Shown one piece after another: positions 1 through 8,007 of a stretch of DNA of 25,320 bases. The stretch lies in IMG/VR virus record IMGVR_UViG_3300025127_000248, positions 1 to 25,320 of that record. One strand, written 5' to 3'. Position 1 is the first letter of the stretch. Each line of letters opens with the position of its first letter. The translations under genes and the position numbers were made by a program. The notes under the pieces were generated by a model. The model had not been told where the DNA came from, did not search any database, and worked only from the letters and a program-made list of their open reading frames with translations. This stretch comes from a virus.

Positions 1-1549
1 TGGTAATACTAAGATAAGAGTCTTTTGGTTTAAGTGTTTTTAAATCTTTTATTCGATAAAAAAAGTTGCCCTCTGTGCCACTATTTTCTGCAAGACGAAT
101 CAGTTGTTCCACTTCTTTTTTTGCTACAGCATTTATAGTTTTTTTATCTTTGCCTTTTAAAGCGCCTTTGCTTAACGCGTCCGCTGCATCTTTTATAGCG
201 ACGCTTTTGTTTTGTTCAAATTGTTTTCCAGAAAATTTAAATCTAGAGCCTTGATCAAAAGCCTTGTATACCGTGCCAACTCTTTTATCTAATAAAGACA
301 CTATTTCTTCGTTGATTTCCCTTGCTGCCAACTTAGACCTTTTGCCTAAAACAGGTTTCGCAAAACTGTTTAACGTTTTGTCTCGTAGTTCTTCAGAAAA
401 TATTCTTACGTTTTTTACTGCGTCTATAAGATTTTTAGATTCTTGTACTCCAAAAATGTTTTGCATTTTATTTTTAAAGGTTCTCATGCCTCCTTCCCTA
501 GTTAAGTCTACAGCGTTTACAAAATCTTCTAATATTGATTTTTGTTTTGTTAACGATTCTCCTTTTGATAAAGCTAAAGTATCTACAGCCTTTTGTATTT
601 CTTGATCAGATCTTTTTAAATAAAAATCTAAGTCTCCTCTTACCGATTTAAGAGTGTTAACTTCATTTTGAAAACTTTCAAATTGTTGTCTTGTCATAGG
701 ACCTTGAGGAGTAAGTAAGTTTCCAATACGTTGTTTAACTCTTTGAAAAAAAGTCATTTGATCTGACTTGGTAAACTTTAATTGATTTAAAGAGGTGGGA
801 TCTATTTTTTCTTTTGCAAATTTTATTGCCTCTAAAGTTCTTCTTGCCCCGGCGCCTACGGCAGAATTTCCTATAAGTTGTGCTACAGGATTAATTATTG
901 GAGAAACTCCCCTGCTCACATATCCTGCTCCTTTGGCAACACCAGTCGCCGTTGCGCTTAATGCTGGTGGCAACGCTGTTGTAATAAGCCCAGCCAAAGC
1001 TCCGCCTTCTAAACCTAGTAGAGCTCTTTGTTTAAAAACCTCCCCAGCCAGCTCTCGTCCAACCTTACCCTCTCTTCCTTTTTCGTAACCCTGATACAAA
1101 CCAAAAGTTTCTCCCAATGTCACATCTCTTGAAGCTCCAACCAAAGTGTCAGTGGCGATAGCGGGAATACCATAATAACCCATTTTACCAGCAATTTTAG
1201 AAATTTTACTAGAACCCTGTCCAAGGTCTCTTAGTTTTTTCAACCCGTGCATCTTATTTGCTATTTGTAATGCCTTGGTATAAGGGATTCCGTATTGAAG
1301 AATTATTTCTACAAACTTACCCGGTCCGTCTGTAACATTTATTCTGGGAAAATTTCTTTCTAACGCAGAAACCAGCTCTGTGTTAAACGCTGCATCTGAA
1401 AATGCAGCACCTAATTCCAAAATAGATTCTGGTATTTTTAATACGCCAGAAGCGGCGCCTAATCCAACTTTTTCAAATATATTAAATTCAGGACCTTTTG
1501 TCCCTAGTTCAGTTCCAAAAATATAATTTCTTTCGTCTTTTTTAACCAT
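1..1549 (-). CDS. Large helical virion protein, putative ejection protein (partial, C-terminus off the window)
   Basis: An open frame starts at the ATG at 1549-1547 and runs 516 codons to the window edge without a stop, so the protein is longer than 516 residues. Its start overlaps the stop of the upstream gene in a TAATG pentamer. Residues 28-52 and about 176-235 are Gly/Ala-rich and hydrophobic (for example GALAGLITTALPPALSATA). Residues 240-516 are charged, predicted helical and Lys/Glu-rich. No catalytic motif is visible. It is the last gene of a run of four Gly/Ala/Gln-rich proteins following the tail genes, the position in which short-tailed phages encode large internal proteins injected with the DNA. 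A transglycosylase or other enzymatic domain could lie in the missing part. The coding call is firm; the role is inferred from position and composition only. Confidence 0.75.
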   Translation of the reverse strand, partial: MVKKDERNYIFGTELGTKGPEFNIFEKVGLGAASGVLKIPESILELGAAFSDAAFNTELVSALERNFPRINVTDGPGKFVEIILQYGIPYTKALQIANKMHGLKKLRDLGQGSSKISKIAGKMGYYGIPAIATDTLVGASRDVTLGETFGLYQGYEKGREGKVGRELAGEVFKQRALLGLEGGALAGLITTALPPALSATATGVAKGAGYVSRGVSPIINPVAQLIGNSAVGAGARRTLEAIKFAKEKIDPTSLNQLKFTKSDQMTFFQRVKQRIGNLLTPQGPMTRQQFESFQNEVNTLKSVRGDLDFYLKRSDQEIQKAVDTLALSKGESLTKQKSILEDFVNAVDLTREGGMRTFKNKMQNIFGVQESKNLIDAVKNVRIFSEELRDKTLNSFAKPVLGKRSKLAAREINEEIVSLLDKRVGTVYKAFDQGSRFKFSGKQFEQNKSVAIKDAADALSKGALKGKDKKTINAVAKKEVEQLIRLAENSGTEGNFFYRIKDLKTLKPKDSYLSIT

Positions 1550-3144
1550 TATACCGCTCCGGTATAATCGACCTCTGACTCAGCTTGTGGCATAGTCACA
1601 TCCACTTTATATTTTTTTTCAAACGCTCTAAGATCTCTGTCTGTTTGTGCCTGAGCTAGTTCCATCAGAGCCATTGGGTTTTCTGCTAAAAGTTTTACAA
1701 CATCATCACTAATGTAGTCTGGAAGTTTTTCTCTCAACTCGTCAAAAGACATTGGAGATATGGAAGGAGACCCGGCGTTAATGCCTGTAGGCTGCATTGC
1801 TCTGTCCACCACAGCCTCTGATATAGCCTCACCGCCTTCTTGAAACCCTACTCGTCCACCATCTTTAGATTCCTCTATGCCCTGTAACGTGGTGGCTGTA
1901 AGTGTCGGAGCAGTTACACCCTGTTGATTTACAATATCTTGAGCAGTCTCAATAAATTTTATTCCTGAAGCCTCTTCAATTGCTTCTGTGAGACTTTTGC
2001 CCTCTTGCATCAAAGGACTAACAAAAGTATTAAAGAACTGTGGCTGTTTGATGATTTGTTCAAGTTGATCTGCTTTTGCTTGAGTTAGGCCCGTCACAAT
2101 GTCAATAGCCTGAGCTTCTGGAATACCAGCTGTCACTAGTCTTTCAATTAATTGTACGTTTGCAGAATCTGATGGTGCAAGAGCTTGATCAAGAACATCG
2201 GCACCTCGTGTATAAATGTTTTCAGCTTGCACTGCTTCTTGAGCTCTCAATGCAGCCATAGGATCTCTAAACGCTCTGATACCTGCTTGAACTAAAGACT
2301 CTCCTGGTTGAACAGGGTCAGCTGCACCTAGATTGAAAAAGCCAGCTTCAACCGCTTCTCTTCTTCTTTTATCAGCCAAACCAGTTTCTTCTTGTAACTG
2401 CTGTAAGTAGTCAACATACTGTTTTCTAAACTCTGGACTAGTTTGATCCAACGCTGCAAGGCCCTCTGGTTTAGGGTCTGGCCTAGGGCCAGGATCTATA
2501 TTAATATTATCAACGATTTCTTGATTTTCTTTTGTGGTTCCTGGCATTAAGTCTATGCCTGTAATTTGAGATAATTGATCTAAATTTCCCCCGTAATAAT
2601 TGTTAAAACCCTCTAGTTCTGTTTGAAAATTAGGCAAGGCTTGACCGTTATTTTCAATGCTTTTGAAATAAATATTTTTTTCAAAAGTTGGTAGTTGATT
2701 AAATGTTTCTTTTAATTCACTCTTTATTGCTTGAAACAACTCTTTTGCTTGAGGCGACCCGTCTTCTTTTGCTCCTTCTTTAATGAAGTTCACAATATCA
2801 GGAGGCAGTGTGTCATACCAGTTATTAACAAAATTATTAAAATAATCTTTTTTCCCTGCTTCATCCAAGCCCTTGATAGATTCTAAGTTGGTTAAATACT
2901 CTGTAATCATTGCGTTCTTAAGACCGTTGGCAAGTATTTTTGGAGAGTCTTCATAAAAATCCTCCAAGGTGTTTTTACCTTTTTCTATAAGTTCAGGATC
3001 ACCACCTACCTTTAAATTAACCCGTCCGCCGACCGCGTACCCTGGCCTGTCGGCCAACCCAGAAGCTATTCCTGTGCCGTAGTGCTCGTGCACCGGCATT
3101 TTAAATAATGATCTTTGTAATACCTTATCCACCGAAGCCACCAA
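1549..3144 (-). CDS. Conserved marine-phage-type virion protein with GG-tag motifs, putative internal protein
   Basis: This is a protein of about 531 residues. The start is not ATG: candidates are TTG at 3144, GTG at 3141 (8 nt after AGGCGG) and GTG at 3132, all overlapping the end of the upstream gene by 8-20 nt, so the exact start is unresolved. Counting from 3144, residues 34-48 contain the segment PGYAVGGRVNLKVGG, and residues 428-438 contain DGGRVGFQEGG. The middle is acidic and mostly helical, with many Gln and Glu. A Pro-rich segment (PGPRPDPKPEG) lies near residue 220. I recognise no enzymatic domain. The same GG-type tags occur in the 384-residue protein two genes upstream and in two small basic proteins of this window, which suggests a common packaging or docking feature. 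A role as internal virion protein is inferred from location. Confidence 0.7.
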   Translation of the reverse strand: MVASVDKVLQRSLFKMPVHEHYGTGIASGLADRPGYAVGGRVNLKVGGDPELIEKGKNTLEDFYEDSPKILANGLKNAMITEYLTNLESIKGLDEAGKKDYFNNFVNNWYDTLPPDIVNFIKEGAKEDGSPQAKELFQAIKSELKETFNQLPTFEKNIYFKSIENNGQALPNFQTELEGFNNYYGGNLDQLSQITGIDLMPGTTKENQEIVDNINIDPGPRPDPKPEGLAALDQTSPEFRKQYVDYLQQLQEETGLADKRRREAVEAGFFNLGAADPVQPGESLVQAGIRAFRDPMAALRAQEAVQAENIYTRGADVLDQALAPSDSANVQLIERLVTAGIPEAQAIDIVTGLTQAKADQLEQIIKQPQFFNTFVSPLMQEGKSLTEAIEEASGIKFIETAQDIVNQQGVTAPTLTATTLQGIEESKDGGRVGFQEGGEAISEAVVDRAMQPTGINAGSPSISPMSFDELREKLPDYISDDVVKLLAENPMALMELAQAQTDRDLRAFEKKYKVDVTMPQAESEVDYTGAV

Positions 3145-3865
3145 AGATGCCGCCTAATGAAGCACCAGTTTGTAATGGGTTAGGCATAGGAGCTGCTTGG
3201 AACAAAGGCACACCTGAGAAGGCTTGTTGTAAGAAACTTGATTGAGTTATAGGAAGTTGGAAACCAAGCATACCTCTTTGAGCTGCAATACCTCTTCTTG
3301 CACCACCAAGGTTAAACAGTGCGTTGACGTCCGCTAGCCGTTGTCCTTGAATCTGTTGCCCTAATCCGCTGAGAATACCAGCGCCCGACTGTGCCGCTTG
3401 TTGTGCTTGAGTGAATCCTTGATTGTACAAGTCAGCCACACTTCTTCCTAACGTGTCCGCTTGTTCTCCTGCCAACGCCGCATCGAATACAGCGCCTCTT
3501 GTACCACTACCAGCAAAAGATCCCGACTGTATCGCACGTTGATCTGCTTGAGCTCTTTGTAATCCAAATTGTTTTTGTAATTGTTGAGTTGTTTGATCAA
3601 CAACATTTTGTGTGTACGGGTTCATAAAAGCTTGAGCGCCGCCTGGGCCTGCAAACTCTTGTGCTTGTTGTAAGAAAGGACTGTAAGAACCTATGCCTTG
3701 ATTAAGTAAAGTTGCTGCTTGCTGTTGATAAGGGTCAAGGTCTGGTGCTAAAGCAGCTGTGTCAATAGAACGATCAGCTATGTTTGCGGCTTGTCCAAAA
3801 ATTCTTTTAATTGCATCCTGTGCAAACTGAGGCATTTTTGTAAAATCTTGTTGTGATATTGCCAT
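3125..3865 (-). CDS. Gln/Ala-rich virion protein, putative internal or ejection protein
   Basis: The protein has 246 residues and starts at an ATG that overlaps the upstream stop (TAATG). It is unusually rich in Gln, Ala and Gly. Residues 86-170 read as long amphipathic helices (TQQLQKQFGLQRAQADQRA), with a central SGSFAGSGTRGA turn. The C-terminus is Gly/Phe/Pro-rich and ends GGIFGGFGG. I recall such Gln/Ala-rich helical proteins with a central SGxFGGSR-type segment from small internal proteins of short-tailed phages, but I cannot confirm a family. It sits between the 384-residue Gly-rich protein and the 531-residue tagged protein and is probably co-translated with them. It could also be a tail-tip component. 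It has no signal peptide and no clear transmembrane segment. Confidence 0.7.
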   Translation of the reverse strand: MAISQQDFTKMPQFAQDAIKRIFGQAANIADRSIDTAALAPDLDPYQQQAATLLNQGIGSYSPFLQQAQEFAGPGGAQAFMNPYTQNVVDQTTQQLQKQFGLQRAQADQRAIQSGSFAGSGTRGAVFDAALAGEQADTLGRSVADLYNQGFTQAQQAAQSGAGILSGLGQQIQGQRLADVNALFNLGGARRGIAAQRGMLGFQLPITQSSFLQQAFSGVPLFQAAPMPNPLQTGASLGGIFGGFGG

Positions 3866-5019
3866 TATGCTTTTGCCTCCAATGCGTTCATTAGTGAGTA
3901 CATTCTTTTTGCACCTTTATTAACGTTACCGCCTCCTGCTGCTCGCACAGCGTCAGCTGTCATTACAAATTCGTTTTTTGATAATCTTGCAGGCACATCA
4001 TCTGCCCGTTCTTTAGCGCCTACAGGAATGAAACCGCCGCCACGATAGTCCATTTCCATCGCTGGCTCACCGCCGTTTGCGAACCCTATAATACCACCAT
4101 TTGCTTTTTCATTCAATTGTTCTTGTTCTTTTTGATATATTTCTAAATATTCAGAGGCTTTTGGATGCATCATTCCAATATCTTGGTTTTTTTCATACAT
4201 TTTTTTCCAACCCTCATACTCTGGATCTCTGACTTCGCCCCCATCTTCATAGCTTATTGGGGTGCTTTGAAAAACTCTTGGGTCTTGATATTGTGCTTGT
4301 AGTTCATCAAGAGTTTGATTGAACCCTGCTCTGTTCATTCTATCTTCGTATTCATCTTTCGCTTGTTTTGATTCAAATGCGCCTATGCCAAATCCAAGTA
4401 AACTTCTTAATAGTTGCCCTCTCGTTACCTCGCCAGCTTCACCAGTCCCGCCAACGTTTCCTAATATTGTTTGGCCTCCTCCACTTAAAAGGTCGTCTAA
4501 AAGACTAGTTTTTGCTTGTGAACTAAGTCCACTACTTGCAATTTCTTGTGCGGCTGCTGCAGTTTGAGTAGACAAAGCGCCCGGAGAACCAGCGGTTGCA
4601 GGATTGATCGCTGTCGCTGCTGTCCCAGCTGATTGAGGCGCTGCACCTGTTGTTCCAAGAATGTTTCCTAGTTGACCACCAAAAGCTTGAGCTTTGTCAA
4701 AAATACCACCTATGCCTTGTCCAATAGAAGATCCTGCAAGTTGTGAGACACCGGGTATTTTTTGTACTATTGAGCCCAATCCTGATGAAAGATTGCCACC
4801 AAACTGTGGCACGCCCATGCCTTGAGCTACTCTTCCAATACCGTATGCGCTTGCTCCACCAATAATAGCGTCGCCAATGTTTCCTTCTCGTATGCCTCCT
4901 GCGGCACCTAATGCTGCGCCCAGTACTGGATTAAATACACCGACGATTGGAGCTACCTTTGATGTCTCTTTTGGTATGACTTTTCGTGCTAATTTCTTGA
5001 GTTTGCTTCCTATGCCCAT
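3865..5019 (-). CDS. Gly-rich virion protein with C-terminal phage tail-type motif, putative ejection protein
   Basis: The protein has 384 residues, with AGGA 5 nt before its ATG. Residues 1-20 are basic. Residues 22-130 are rich in Gly, Ala and Ile with helix-breaking repeats, a composition seen in membrane-active injected proteins. Residues 220-305 are charged and helical. The C-terminal third carries EDGGEV (258-263), NGGIIGFANGG (307-317), then VGAKERADDVPARLSKNEFV (333-352) and TADAVRAAGGGNV. I know the pattern 'D.VPA.L..NEFV.T.DAV...GGG' as a recurring C-terminal element of phage tail, tape-measure and ejection proteins. The function of the element is not known to me. The downstream genes 3125-3865 and 1549-3144 belong to the same cluster. 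Assignment as an internal virion protein is likely but not proven. Confidence 0.75.
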   Translation of the reverse strand: MGIGSKLKKLARKVIPKETSKVAPIVGVFNPVLGAALGAAGGIREGNIGDAIIGGASAYGIGRVAQGMGVPQFGGNLSSGLGSIVQKIPGVSQLAGSSIGQGIGGIFDKAQAFGGQLGNILGTTGAAPQSAGTAATAINPATAGSPGALSTQTAAAAQEIASSGLSSQAKTSLLDDLLSGGGQTILGNVGGTGEAGEVTRGQLLRSLLGFGIGAFESKQAKDEYEDRMNRAGFNQTLDELQAQYQDPRVFQSTPISYEDGGEVRDPEYEGWKKMYEKNQDIGMMHPKASEYLEIYQKEQEQLNEKANGGIIGFANGGEPAMEMDYRGGGFIPVGAKERADDVPARLSKNEFVMTADAVRAAGGGNVNKGAKRMYSLMNALEAKA

Positions 5020-5060
5020 ATCTGTCCTAATCTACTGTATTCTGTGAGTTTTTCAATCAT
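5010..5060 (-). CDS. Possible 16-residue coupling mini-ORF
   Basis: An ATG at 5060-5058 overlaps the TAA of the gene at 5060-5743 (TAATG). It opens 16 codons (MIEKLTEYSRLGQIWA) ending in TAG at 5012-5010. The mini-ORF covers the whole 40-nt gap and runs across the start codon of the 384-residue gene (ATG at 5019). Its stop lies 5-9 nt inside that gene, so ribosomes terminating here would be placed to reinitiate at 5019. No Shine-Dalgarno sequence of its own is needed if it is coupled. A chance ORF of this length is quite possible. Confidence 0.3.
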   Translation of the reverse strand: MIEKLTEYSRLGQIWA

Positions 5061-5743
5061 TATTGTCCTCTAACCGAAGGGGTTGGTAATTCTTGGAAAA
5101 ATATGGACACGTGATAAGGCTGTTCTGTAATTCTAGACTGTATTTTGTCTCCTGGTTCTAAAACCATAGTATTGGTAAAATTTGCTATAGCATTATTATT
5201 AAGATTTCCCCTTGCAAAAGGCACGAATGTGTTAGTTGTGTCCTCTACCAAACGAAGCTCATTATCTGTTCCTGTAGCGTTGGTGCCTGATTTGTTTTTT
5301 AAAATTAATTGTTTTACAATAATTGTGTGACCAGCTGGAGCTTCTAGTAGATCTACAAAGCTGTCTTCTGTGGTTATTATTTTTGAAGTATGTCGGTAAC
5401 GAGTCTTACTAGAACTATCAAGTAACACAAAACTGCCTGATATTCTCTGTGTGTCTTGATCTGATTCAAACCCTAATTTATCTCCTTCTTCTAATACAAT
5501 TTTTTCATCCAAAAAAAGAGCGTTGCCAGAAGATATGTTGTATGAAACACCAAATTCTATTGTGTTACTAGCGTCCTCAGATGCATCCAACAGATGTATT
5601 TGTTGTGTTACCGTGCTAGCGTTTCCATTAAAACTAGTGATACCACTAAACACCAAAGTTTTCCCTGCCGGACACTCTTTAAATGTTACGGCACTGCCTG
5701 TTACGTTTGTTGTTGCAATAAAATTTTTAAATAGTTGTGACAT
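5060..5743 (-). CDS. Two-domain beta-rich phage structural protein
   Basis: I chose the ATG at 5743 (MSQLFKNF, 227 residues) because it overlaps the upstream stop as TAATG; an upstream in-frame start at 5758 would add only MVFLV. The protein is an internal duplication. Residues 10-108 and 121-218 share the order 'PAG.T....' (CPAGKTLVFSGI at 24-35; APAGHTIIVKQL at 135-146) and 'VLE.GDK' (VLEEGDKL at 83-90; VLEPGDKI at 194-201). Each half is a run of short beta strands, like the small beta-sandwich modules of phage decoration and tail proteins. The 113-residue protein at 13353-13694 looks like a single copy of the same fold. I infer a tail or capsid surface component. There are no catalytic residues, signal peptide or membrane segment. 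Confidence 0.75.
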   Translation of the reverse strand: MSQLFKNFIATTNVTGSAVTFKECPAGKTLVFSGITSFNGNASTVTQQIHLLDASEDASNTIEFGVSYNISSGNALFLDEKIVLEEGDKLGFESDQDTQRISGSFVLLDSSSKTRYRHTSKIITTEDSFVDLLEAPAGHTIIVKQLILKNKSGTNATGTDNELRLVEDTTNTFVPFARGNLNNNAIANFTNTMVLEPGDKIQSRITEQPYHVSIFFQELPTPSVRGQ

Positions 5744-5931
5744 TACAAGAAAAACCAAGTCAGTTGAGAATTAGAGTCTAACATGTCTTCTTCTGTTACA
5801 ACTCTATCAGTTTCTAAAAAACCTTTTTCTATTTCAGCGGACAATCTATCCAAATAAATTTTTAAGGAAGGATCAATGTTTGCATTTGTAAACGCTGGCC
5901 TTGGCATTTGCTTAAATCGAGTCCCTGACAT
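5743..5931 (-). CDS. Small hypothetical phage protein
   Basis: The protein has 62 residues, from an ATG overlapping the stop of the 40-residue zinc-ribbon-like gene (TAATG) to a TAA overlapping the start of the next gene (TAATG). The sequence is Pro/Arg-containing at the N-terminus (MSGTRFKQMPRPAFTNANI), helical and charged in the middle (DRLSAEIEKGFLETDRVV), and ends with the aromatic tail LTWFFL. I do not recognise a family. Tight coupling on both sides and its place between the tail protein and the two-domain beta protein suggest a co-assembled minor component, but nothing in the sequence shows a function. Confidence 0.6.
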   Translation of the reverse strand: MSGTRFKQMPRPAFTNANIDPSLKIYLDRLSAEIEKGFLETDRVVTEEDMLDSNSQLTWFFL

Positions 5932-6053
5932 TACTCCTCTCCCATCTGATTTTCTAATATAAGTTTAGTGTTACTGCATTGCATTTGCTCACAAGCTTCT
6001 TTGTCTTCAGGTATGACTTCTCCACACTTAGGACATTTCTTTTCTTCGCTCAT
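5931..6053 (-). CDS. 40-residue zinc-ribbon-like micro-protein
   Basis: The ATG at 6053-6051 overlaps the TGA of the large tail protein gene (ATGA), and the TAA at 5933-5931 overlaps the next ATG (TAATG), so both ends are fixed by translational coupling. The 40-residue product begins MSEEKKCPKCGEVIPEDKEA. It has four cysteines, C7 and C10 in a CPKCGE knuckle and C21 and C26 in a CX4C pair. The first knuckle is typical of zinc ribbons; the second pair has an unusual spacing. The rest is acidic. Possible roles are a metal-binding assembly factor or a small regulator. The coding call rests on the two junctions and the Cys pattern; metal binding is inference. Confidence 0.65.
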   Translation of the reverse strand: MSEEKKCPKCGEVIPEDKEACEQMQCSNTKLILENQMGEE

Positions 6054-7576
6054 GTGTTTCTCTTTCCGTCCGCTTGTATATTGTATCTATGATCACCCAT
6101 GCGCCAATGTGAACTTGTTGCGTTGCTTGAAACAACGATAGACATCTGTCTACCTCGAGCACGAATGCTTTGATGCGTTGTGCCTGTGCCAGATGTGATT
6201 GTTTCTTCTGTGCGTTGAGTCCCGTTTGGATGGTCTCTAAATTTTAAAGTGACTGTGACATCTCCGACCTGATCATCAAAATCTGGCACAAAGTCGGTGA
6301 CATACATCATATCATCTCCATCTGGTGGTAAGTCCATATCTCCTGATGTTATTGTGCATTCCATAGCCGAACCGTCGTCATCTGTCCCTGATTCGTGTTT
6401 AAATATTACAGAACTAGATGCCGCAAGAGAAGTTGCAAGAGGATTGTCATAAATCCCTTCTGCTGCCCACGCTCCTCTGGCCAGTGTCCCTACAGACCAA
6501 ACATTTTCTAAATAGTTGTATATGACATAATTTGTAATATCATCTGATGCATCTGTCGATCCAGTTGGATAGAACCACCAAACCTCGTTAAATTTAGTAT
6601 TTAATGCTGCAAAACATTTTAATTTTTGTTGTTTGGTAAGATTATCAAATACGTGACGTTCTACAGTGCAAGGAATGCTTTGCACTTGTCCACTGTATGC
6701 ATAAAATCCATCGTTACCCATCCAATACACAATACCGTTATGTTCAACAACAGCGTTTGGTCCTACGATGCCTGCATTCTCTGCTAGTGTTTGAAATGCA
6801 AACACATCAGGTTGTCCTACAAATGTCATAGAAAAAGCTGTTGTATCAGAAAATAATAAAATGTTGCCTTTTGTCCTAACTGCGCCAAGAAGCAGGTTGC
6901 CTCCTTGTAATTCTACAGCGCCGGCAAAATTATCAAGAGTTGGTGTGAAGTCCCTTTCGTTCTCAAGATCAGAAAATGCAACACGCATCGGCGCATCACT
7001 TGTGCCATCGTGTGCACCAAACAAAATAACTTGTCTTGATTGTTGATTGACGATAACACCGTTGGCCGTTGACGGCACACTACTGCCCGTTACAGCCGTG
7101 ACAACAGCTGCGTTTGTGGTCGCGTCACCTTGATATGCACTCAAATCAAACTTGTATAGTTTGCCACCTATTTTATTAACACATAACAAATCTTCACCAA
7201 ACGTGTCCATTGTCCAAATGCCAGCAAAAGTAAACACTCCTGAACTTATCGTGGTGTGTTGTGCACCGGCTGTGTAGCTTGATGCGGGTGTTATGTCTAT
7301 ATAACTGCCTGCACCATCATCGTATAAATATAAATGACTGTGTGTCCCTATCCCAATATATCGTTTGTTGTTGGCTACTTGACCACGAAATGGCAGTATT
7401 GTTCTAGCCACACCGCTTGTAATTGTATCCGTATCTAACTTTGCCCAACCACCAATCTTTTCAGGTCGACTTTTCATAAAACGAATTTTGTTAGAGTCAA
7501 CGTACCTGTTTTCTTGAGAGTAAACGGTATCGTCCTTGAAGATCCCTGCTTCTATTTGCATCTTTGTTAAAGGCAT
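6050..7576 (-). CDS. Large beta-rich tail protein, resembling P22 gp10-type DNA-stabilisation/tail hub proteins
   Basis: The protein has 508 residues; its ATG follows an AAGGATAAG Shine-Dalgarno region, and its TGA overlaps the next gene's start. The N-terminus has the conserved-looking segment 'RFMKSRPEKIGGWAKL' (residues 32-47), followed by 'RYIGIGTHSHLYLYDDGAG' (72-90) and DITP. The rest is a long series of short beta strands with aromatic residues (VYWMGNDGFYAYSG, EVWWFYPTGS, VIYNYLENVWSVG), consistent with a beta-propeller. From memory, 'R....PEKIGGW' with 'G.GT...LY.Y' marks the large phage protein group related to P22 gp10, the hub that plugs the portal-gp4 channel. A P22 gp4-like protein is also encoded here (23645-24316), which supports this. 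It precedes the putative ejection genes, the usual order in short-tailed phages. Family assignment is moderate. Confidence 0.75.
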   Translation of the reverse strand: MPLTKMQIEAGIFKDDTVYSQENRYVDSNKIRFMKSRPEKIGGWAKLDTDTITSGVARTILPFRGQVANNKRYIGIGTHSHLYLYDDGAGSYIDITPASSYTAGAQHTTISSGVFTFAGIWTMDTFGEDLLCVNKIGGKLYKFDLSAYQGDATTNAAVVTAVTGSSVPSTANGVIVNQQSRQVILFGAHDGTSDAPMRVAFSDLENERDFTPTLDNFAGAVELQGGNLLLGAVRTKGNILLFSDTTAFSMTFVGQPDVFAFQTLAENAGIVGPNAVVEHNGIVYWMGNDGFYAYSGQVQSIPCTVERHVFDNLTKQQKLKCFAALNTKFNEVWWFYPTGSTDASDDITNYVIYNYLENVWSVGTLARGAWAAEGIYDNPLATSLAASSSVIFKHESGTDDDGSAMECTITSGDMDLPPDGDDMMYVTDFVPDFDDQVGDVTVTLKFRDHPNGTQRTEETITSGTGTTHQSIRARGRQMSIVVSSNATSSHWRMGDHRYNIQADGKRNT

Positions 7577-7999
7577 TTAACTTATCCTTATCAAAGCTGT
7601 TGTTGCAGATGCCGATGGTAGAGTTACAGTTAGCGTGCCACTAGATACAGACTTGGTGCCACCAAAGTCTAACACAGCGATTGCACGATTACTCGCTGAT
7701 GAATTGTAAATGAGTGCCCCTGCTGCATCAGATATAGTTGCGCTTGAAAAAGACACATCATCAAAATCTACAAAAGCCACTGTGCCAGATAATGACACGG
7801 CAACGTTTGATATGGTTGCACCACCTGATGTGTAGTTGGTGCCGCTTGACTCGTTCGTTGTAGAAAAAGCAGTGGTCGTTGGCCCTAATGTGGCACTCGA
7901 TGTATACAAGGCAAGTTTAAGTGTATGCCCATCAAGATCATGCAGACCTTGAAGAAGCTCTTGCTTGAATGAGTTGCATACTGCTTGTGTTATTGCCAT
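7577..7999 (-). CDS. Small conserved phage structural protein
   Basis: The protein has 140 residues, with an AGGAGAT Shine-Dalgarno sequence upstream of its ATG. The N-terminus is helical (AVCNSFKQELLQGLHDLDGH). It is followed by a Thr/Ser/Gly-rich beta region: LKLALYTSSATLGPTTTAFS, STTNESSGTNYTSGG, VDFDDVSFSSATI, IAVLDFGG. The combination 'LALYTSSATLG..TT.(Y/F)STTNE.SGT.Y..GG' is one I associate with a common hypothetical structural protein of phages from many hosts. It stops 1 nt before the large tail protein, so the two are probably made together. It is likely a minor tail or decoration component; no enzymatic feature is seen. Confidence 0.75.
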   Translation of the reverse strand: MAITQAVCNSFKQELLQGLHDLDGHTLKLALYTSSATLGPTTTAFSTTNESSGTNYTSGGATISNVAVSLSGTVAFVDFDDVSFSSATISDAAGALIYNSSASNRAIAVLDFGGTKSVSSGTLTVTLPSASATTALIRIS

Positions 8000-8007
8000 A
8001 TAATCTC

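Noticed and set aside
795-1088. Plus-strand ORF opposite the truncated left-edge gene
   Set aside because: It is antisense to a continuous 516-codon minus-strand frame that has a coupled start, and its product is a composition-driven Pro/Ala/Leu sequence with no motif.
6665-6688. 7-bp inverted repeat around AGTGCAA / TTGCACT
   Set aside because: It is short with an 8-nt loop, AT-containing, and lies inside a long coding region; several such repeats are expected by chance in 25 kb.
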